Below are positions 22,245 through 25,260 of a stretch of DNA of 25,260 nt, one piece after another. The notes below the pieces were generated by a model. That model worked only from the letters and a program-made list of their open reading frames with translations. It did no database searches and was not told the DNA's origin. The DNA is taken from positions 1-25,260 of the forward strand of contig CAKOMI010000020.1 of assembly GCA_934096605.1 (NCBI GenBank), written 5' to 3'. The stretch's first letter is position 1. Each line of letters starts with the position of its first letter. Made by a program: the position numbers and the translations under genes. This stretch comes from an uncultured Bacilli bacterium (lineage in GTDB: Bacteria; Bacillota_I; Bacilli_A; RF39; UBA660).

Positions 22245-23258
22245 TCAAATATTCTTGCTTCTAAGTTGCCCACAAGCAGCATCAATATTAGAACCAAATT
22301 CTCTTCTTACAGTAACATTAATATGTTCTTTTTTTAAAGTATCATAAAATACATCTAACTTTGTTTTATCACTTTTCTTAAAACCTAAATTATTAGTTTC
22401 ATTATAAGGAATTAAATTAACATAAACATTAAGATCTCGCAAAAGAGAGGCAAGTTCTAAAGCATTACTTTTTTCATCATTAATACCTTTTAGCATTATA
22501 TATTCAATTGTAACTCTTCTATTAGTTTTATTAATATATTCTTTTATACAAAGGATTAAATCAGGTAAAGGATAAACTTTATTAATTGGCATAATTTGGC
22601 TTCTTAATGTATCGTTACTCGCGTGCAATGATATTGCTAAATTTATTTGTAAATCTAAATTAGATAATTCTTTAATCTTAGGAATCAAACCACACGTTGA
22701 TAAAGTTATATGTCTAGCCCCAATCATAAGGCCTTTAGCATCATTTATAATCTTAATAAATTTAATTACTTCTAAATAATTATCTAATGGTTCACCTATA
22801 CCCATTATTACAACACTAGAAATTCTTTTTTGTAAGACACTTTCAATAGCAAGTATTTGTCCTACCATTTCGTAAGCCTGTAAGTTTCTAACTTTTTTAA
22901 GACGCCCAGACTCACAAAACTTACAACCCATGTTACAACCAACTTCACTAGAAACACATACACTTATCCCATAATTATGATACATAACAACGGCTTCAAT
23001 CTTTTCATTATCTTCTAAATTAAATAGAAATTTCTCAGCATCTCTATCACTTTGATGCTGTATAATAGTAGGTAGTTTTATCACAAAGTCTTCATTTAAC
23101 TTATCTCTAACATCTTTTTTTATATTAGAAAATTCACTAATAGAAGCTACTCTTTTATCATATAACCATTCATATACTTGTGTAGCTTTAAATTTCTTCT
23201 CACCAATACTTAGAAAATAGTCTTCTAATTCTTTTCTTGTTAAACCATATAAATTCAT
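22245..23258 (-). CDS. rlmN: 23S rRNA (A2503-C2) methyltransferase RlmN
   Basis: A 337-residue radical-SAM enzyme that methylates A2503 in 23S rRNA (and A37 in some tRNAs). The cluster motif is Cys108-x3-Cys112-x2-Cys115 ('EVGCNMGCKFCESG'). The C-terminal resolving Cys329 lies in 'AACGQLRSK', and 'IMGIGEPLDNY' is the conserved GEP loop. Length is a little below the Bacillus protein. The related Cfr resistance enzyme modifies C8 of the same base. The conserved gene position next to fmt and prpC argues for RlmN. A GGGGGA site precedes the ATG, ten bases after fmt. The stop is TGA, followed by a terminator. Confidence 0.95.
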   Translation of the reverse strand: MNLYGLTRKELEDYFLSIGEKKFKATQVYEWLYDKRVASISEFSNIKKDVRDKLNEDFVIKLPTIIQHQSDRDAEKFLFNLEDNEKIEAVVMYHNYGISVCVSSEVGCNMGCKFCESGRLKKVRNLQAYEMVGQILAIESVLQKRISSVVIMGIGEPLDNYLEVIKFIKIINDAKGLMIGARHITLSTCGLIPKIKELSNLDLQINLAISLHASNDTLRSQIMPINKVYPLPDLILCIKEYINKTNRRVTIEYIMLKGINDEKSNALELASLLRDLNVYVNLIPYNETNNLGFKKSDKTKLDVFYDTLKKEHINVTVRREFGSNIDAACGQLRSKNI

Positions 23259-23268
23259 AATTCCCCCA

Positions 23269-24201
23269 TTAACTTATTATAAAGTTTTTAACATTCTCTT
23301 TATTAACCCCATTTAAAAAACTCTTTGTATCCATTACTTTTTTACCAAAAGGTTTTAACTTAAGTATTTCAACATAGCCATCAAGGCAACCTATAGCAAA
23401 ACTTTCTTTAGTTACATTCATAACTTTCCAAGTAGTAGTATTATCACTTTTAATGAATCTCGCTTCTAACACTTTATACTCTTCACCATTTACAAGCATA
23501 TTAGCCATAGGACAGGGATTTAATCCTCTTACTTTATTAACTATTTCTTTACCACTTAAAGAAAAATCTAAGTGTTCCATTTCTCTTGTAATATTAGGTG
23601 CAACACTAGCTTCATTATTATCTTGCTTAATACTTTCATTAGTCCCATCTATTATACTTGGTAATGTCTTATATAGTAAATCACGCCCTATTAAAGATAA
23701 TTTTTCATAGAGAGTACCTACATTATCAGTATCATTTATAACACACTCTTCTTTACTTATCATATTACCAGTATCCATATGTTCATCCATATACATAATA
23801 GTAACCCCAGACTTTTCTTCTCCATTAATTAAACACCAATGAATTGGCGCCCCTCCCCGATACTTTGGTAAAAGAGATGCATGAACATTAACACATTTAA
23901 GTCTTGGATAATTAAGTATTTTTTTCGGTAATATTTGTCCATAAGCACATGTAATAATTATATCACACTCTGTACTTAATACTTTATCCGTCTCTTCTTT
24001 TATTTTCTTTGGTTGGAAAACCTCTATACCATATTTTTCTGCTTCTTCTTTAACAGGTGGCATTAAAATAGTTCTTTTTCTTCCTACCTCTTTATCAGGT
24101 TGAGTAACTACTAATACAACATTAGTTTCTTTAATTAACATGTCTAATATTGGTACAGCAAAATTTGGTGTCCCCATAAATATTACTTTTAAATCTTTCA
24201 T
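23269..24201 (-). CDS. fmt: Methionyl-tRNA formyltransferase
   Basis: A 310-residue enzyme that formylates initiator Met-tRNA using 10-formyl-tetrahydrofolate. The N-terminal catalytic domain has the family signature 'VNVHASLLPKYRGGAPIHW' with Asn106 and His108. Asp143 in 'DEHMDTGNMI' completes the catalytic triad. The C-terminal OB-like tRNA-binding domain ('HLDFSLSGKEIVNKVRGLNPCPMAN', 'YVEILKLKPFGKKVMDTKSFLNGV') is complete. It begins one base after the preceding exported-protein gene and is followed closely by rlmN. In Bacillus def lies between priA and fmt; it is absent here. Confidence 0.97.
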   Translation of the reverse strand: MKDLKVIFMGTPNFAVPILDMLIKETNVVLVVTQPDKEVGRKRTILMPPVKEEAEKYGIEVFQPKKIKEETDKVLSTECDIIITCAYGQILPKKILNYPRLKCVNVHASLLPKYRGGAPIHWCLINGEEKSGVTIMYMDEHMDTGNMISKEECVINDTDNVGTLYEKLSLIGRDLLYKTLPSIIDGTNESIKQDNNEASVAPNITREMEHLDFSLSGKEIVNKVRGLNPCPMANMLVNGEEYKVLEARFIKSDNTTTWKVMNVTKESFAIGCLDGYVEILKLKPFGKKVMDTKSFLNGVNKENVKNFIIS

Positions 24202-24202
24202 C

Positions 24203-24910
24203 CTATTTCCTTTCTAACTTAAGCGTATCACTGTCTTTAATTTCAAAATCTAAATCATTAATTTTTTCTTCTAATTTAACTAAATCATCTAAACTATATT
24301 TTTCTTTAATTTCACTTTCATCTAATAAAAAATCAAAATCTTCAAATACACCATAAGTATAATTATCGCCAAAATCACTATCATATACAAAAGTATCATT
24401 TAAGTATTCATAATTAACAGTAAATGTATTATCAATATATGATGAATAACTTTCCATTTTATAAACTGTATCTAAATCAGTTAAAGAAACATACATTTCT
24501 CTTACTTCCATCATAGCTTTATTAGAAGATTTACGACTTACTTTATTACCATTTTTATCATAATAGAAGGTCCATTTAATAGATGGTGTATTTTTATTAA
24601 CAAAATAGTAATGTCTTTCTGTATTAGGATCTACCCCTGGCATATCCGTAATAAGCCAAAGAGAATCGTGTTTGATTACTTCTTGTTCACTTAGTTTATC
24701 ACTAGCAGGCTCTACTACTTTATCATTTATTTTTTGATCAACTTTGCTTGACCAATCAACTAATTTTTTACCCCATGTAAATAGTTTGTTTTCTAGTGTT
24801 TCTTCACTTGTTTTATTACTATCAAGACTACTAGCATGAACTGGTGTTACTACAAGCGTACTTGCTAAAACAACTACCCCAGCCTTTTTAATTAATTTAT
24901 ATTTTTTCAT
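24203..24910 (-). CDS. Exported protein of unknown function
   Basis: A 235-residue protein with a typical signal peptide: 'MKKYKLIKK', a hydrophobic core 'AGVVVLASTLVVTP', and a cleavage site after 'VHA' near residue 26. There is no lipobox or cell-wall sorting motif. The mature part is acidic. Its first section ('LENKLFTWGKKLVDWSSKVDQKINDKV') is helical; the middle contains beta-like, Tyr-rich stretches ('HYYFVNKNTPSIKWTFYYDKNG'). I recognise no family. It has a consensus promoter and AGAGGT before the ATG, and fmt begins one base after its stop, so fmt transcription depends at least partly on it. Between priA and fmt in relatives one expects def, not this gene. Confidence 0.75.
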   Translation of the reverse strand: MKKYKLIKKAGVVVLASTLVVTPVHASSLDSNKTSEETLENKLFTWGKKLVDWSSKVDQKINDKVVEPASDKLSEQEVIKHDSLWLITDMPGVDPNTERHYYFVNKNTPSIKWTFYYDKNGNKVSRKSSNKAMMEVREMYVSLTDLDTVYKMESYSSYIDNTFTVNYEYLNDTFVYDSDFGDNYTYGVFEDFDFLLDESEIKEKYSLDDLVKLEEKINDLDFEIKDSDTLKLERK

Positions 24911-24933
24911 AAATTACCTCTTTTCATTTATTT

Positions 24934-24962
24934 ATTATAGAAAAATTAATTCTTTTTTTCAA
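24934..24962 (-). promoter_or_regulatory. Promoter of the exported protein-fmt-rlmN unit
   Basis: Minus strand TTGAAA (24962-24957), exactly 17 bases, TATAAT (24939-24934). It lies between the priA stop and the exported-protein gene. Confidence 0.8.
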
Positions 24963-24980
24963 CTACAACCCAACTTTCAC

Positions 24981-25260
24981 TTACTCTAAAAAATCAATAT
25001 CTAATTGTACTTTAGAGTTTACAAGCATTAACTTATCTAATTCTTTTAATACTTGATATAATTTTTCTTCTTTCTTATATTTTATATAAATTTCAAAATT
25101 ATAAACGCCATTAACCAAAAACATATTAGCCGTTGCGGGCCCAAGAACAATATAATCTTGCGTTAAGTTTTTATCTAAATAAACTTTAATTTTCCTTGCT
25201 TCATCTATAGCTTGTTTATAATCTTTACTTTTAACTTTTAGAAAACATAAATAATAATAA
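24981..25260 (-). CDS. priA: Primosomal protein N' (PriA helicase), C-terminal end only
   Basis: Only the last 92 codons lie in the window: 'YYYLCFLKVKSKDYKQAIDEARKIKVYL', then 'IVLGPATANMFLVNGVYNFEIYIKYKK', and ending 'VNSKVQLDIDFLE'. This is the C-terminal domain of PriA, with the typical 'VLGP.xA.I..+...YR+.I..K' strand and the final 'V.+.+DVDP' stretch (here 'VQLDIDFLE'). PriA restarts collapsed replication forks. The helicase and zinc parts are upstream of the window. Position next to fmt is as in most Bacillota, which supports the call. Confidence 0.85.
   Translation of the reverse strand, partial: YYYLCFLKVKSKDYKQAIDEARKIKVYLDKNLTQDYIVLGPATANMFLVNGVYNFEIYIKYKKEEKLYQVLKELDKLMLVNSKVQLDIDFLE

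Noticed and set aside
22245..23258. Cfr-type antibiotic resistance methyltransferase instead of RlmN
   Set aside because: The gene sits in the conserved fmt-rlmN-prpC order and carries the usual RlmN cysteines; nothing specific to Cfr was seen.
1..25260. CRISPR array, complete insertion sequence or prophage
   Set aside because: No regularly spaced repeats, transposase, integrase or phage structural genes are visible; the holin stands alone.

Overview
The window is strongly AT-rich chromosomal DNA of a low-GC Gram-positive bacterium (Bacillota). Two things point there. The right end carries the block priA - fmt - rlmN - prpC - prkC - rsgA - rpe, in the order known from Bacillus and its relatives. 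Promoters and ribosome binding sites are also Gram-positive in type: consensus -35/-10 boxes at 17 bp, and AGGAGG or AGGTG Shine-Dalgarno sequences. TGA ends rlmN, prpC and the dinD pseudogene, so the standard bacterial code fits. An uncultured gut-type lineage near Erysipelotrichia/RF39 is possible, but that is only an impression.

Layout. 1-6.3 kb is an accessory region, mostly on the minus strand, with intact genes (rhuM-family, GNAT acetyltransferases, a deoxyribosyltransferase-like protein, a flavodoxin with a divergent MerR regulator) mixed with decaying ones. dinD has one in-frame TAA. A DUF1016 (YhcG-type) nuclease gene has one in-frame TGA. A second DUF1016 copy survives only as a short relic with a large internal deletion. 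A GNAT gene has lost its middle. A short intergenic repeat occurs upstream of both rhuM and the DUF1016 gene. 6.3-7.8 kb holds rplS behind a strong promoter and a probable L19 leader, then lepB and a DUF1653 gene, with several terminators. 8.0-12.7 kb is a tetR - ABC - ABC drug-exporter operon with a perfect palindromic operator in its promoter. 12.75-13.7 kb holds a DUF368 (PopT-type) lipid-carrier translocase and a tiny membrane ORF. At 13.8 kb is tRNA-Leu(CAA), and beyond it a strip of accessory genes: an orphan YefM-like antitoxin and several unrecognised proteins, one of them DUF1835-like.

17.7-25.3 kb is the conserved block on the minus strand. prpC/prkC (PP2C phosphatase and PASTA kinase), rsgA (ribosome maturation GTPase) and rpe overlap one another and form one transcription unit. 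fmt and rlmN follow a gene for an unknown exported protein that sits between priA and fmt. A stand-alone phage-type holin gene with terminators on both sides interrupts the block between rlmN and prpC.

No CRISPR array, complete insertion sequence or prophage is visible, and I did not find a clearly new multi-gene system. The most interesting signals are the cluster of recently broken accessory genes, the DUF1016 relic with its microhomology deletion, the isolated holin, the very large extracellular loop in one ABC half-transporter, and the palindromic operators.
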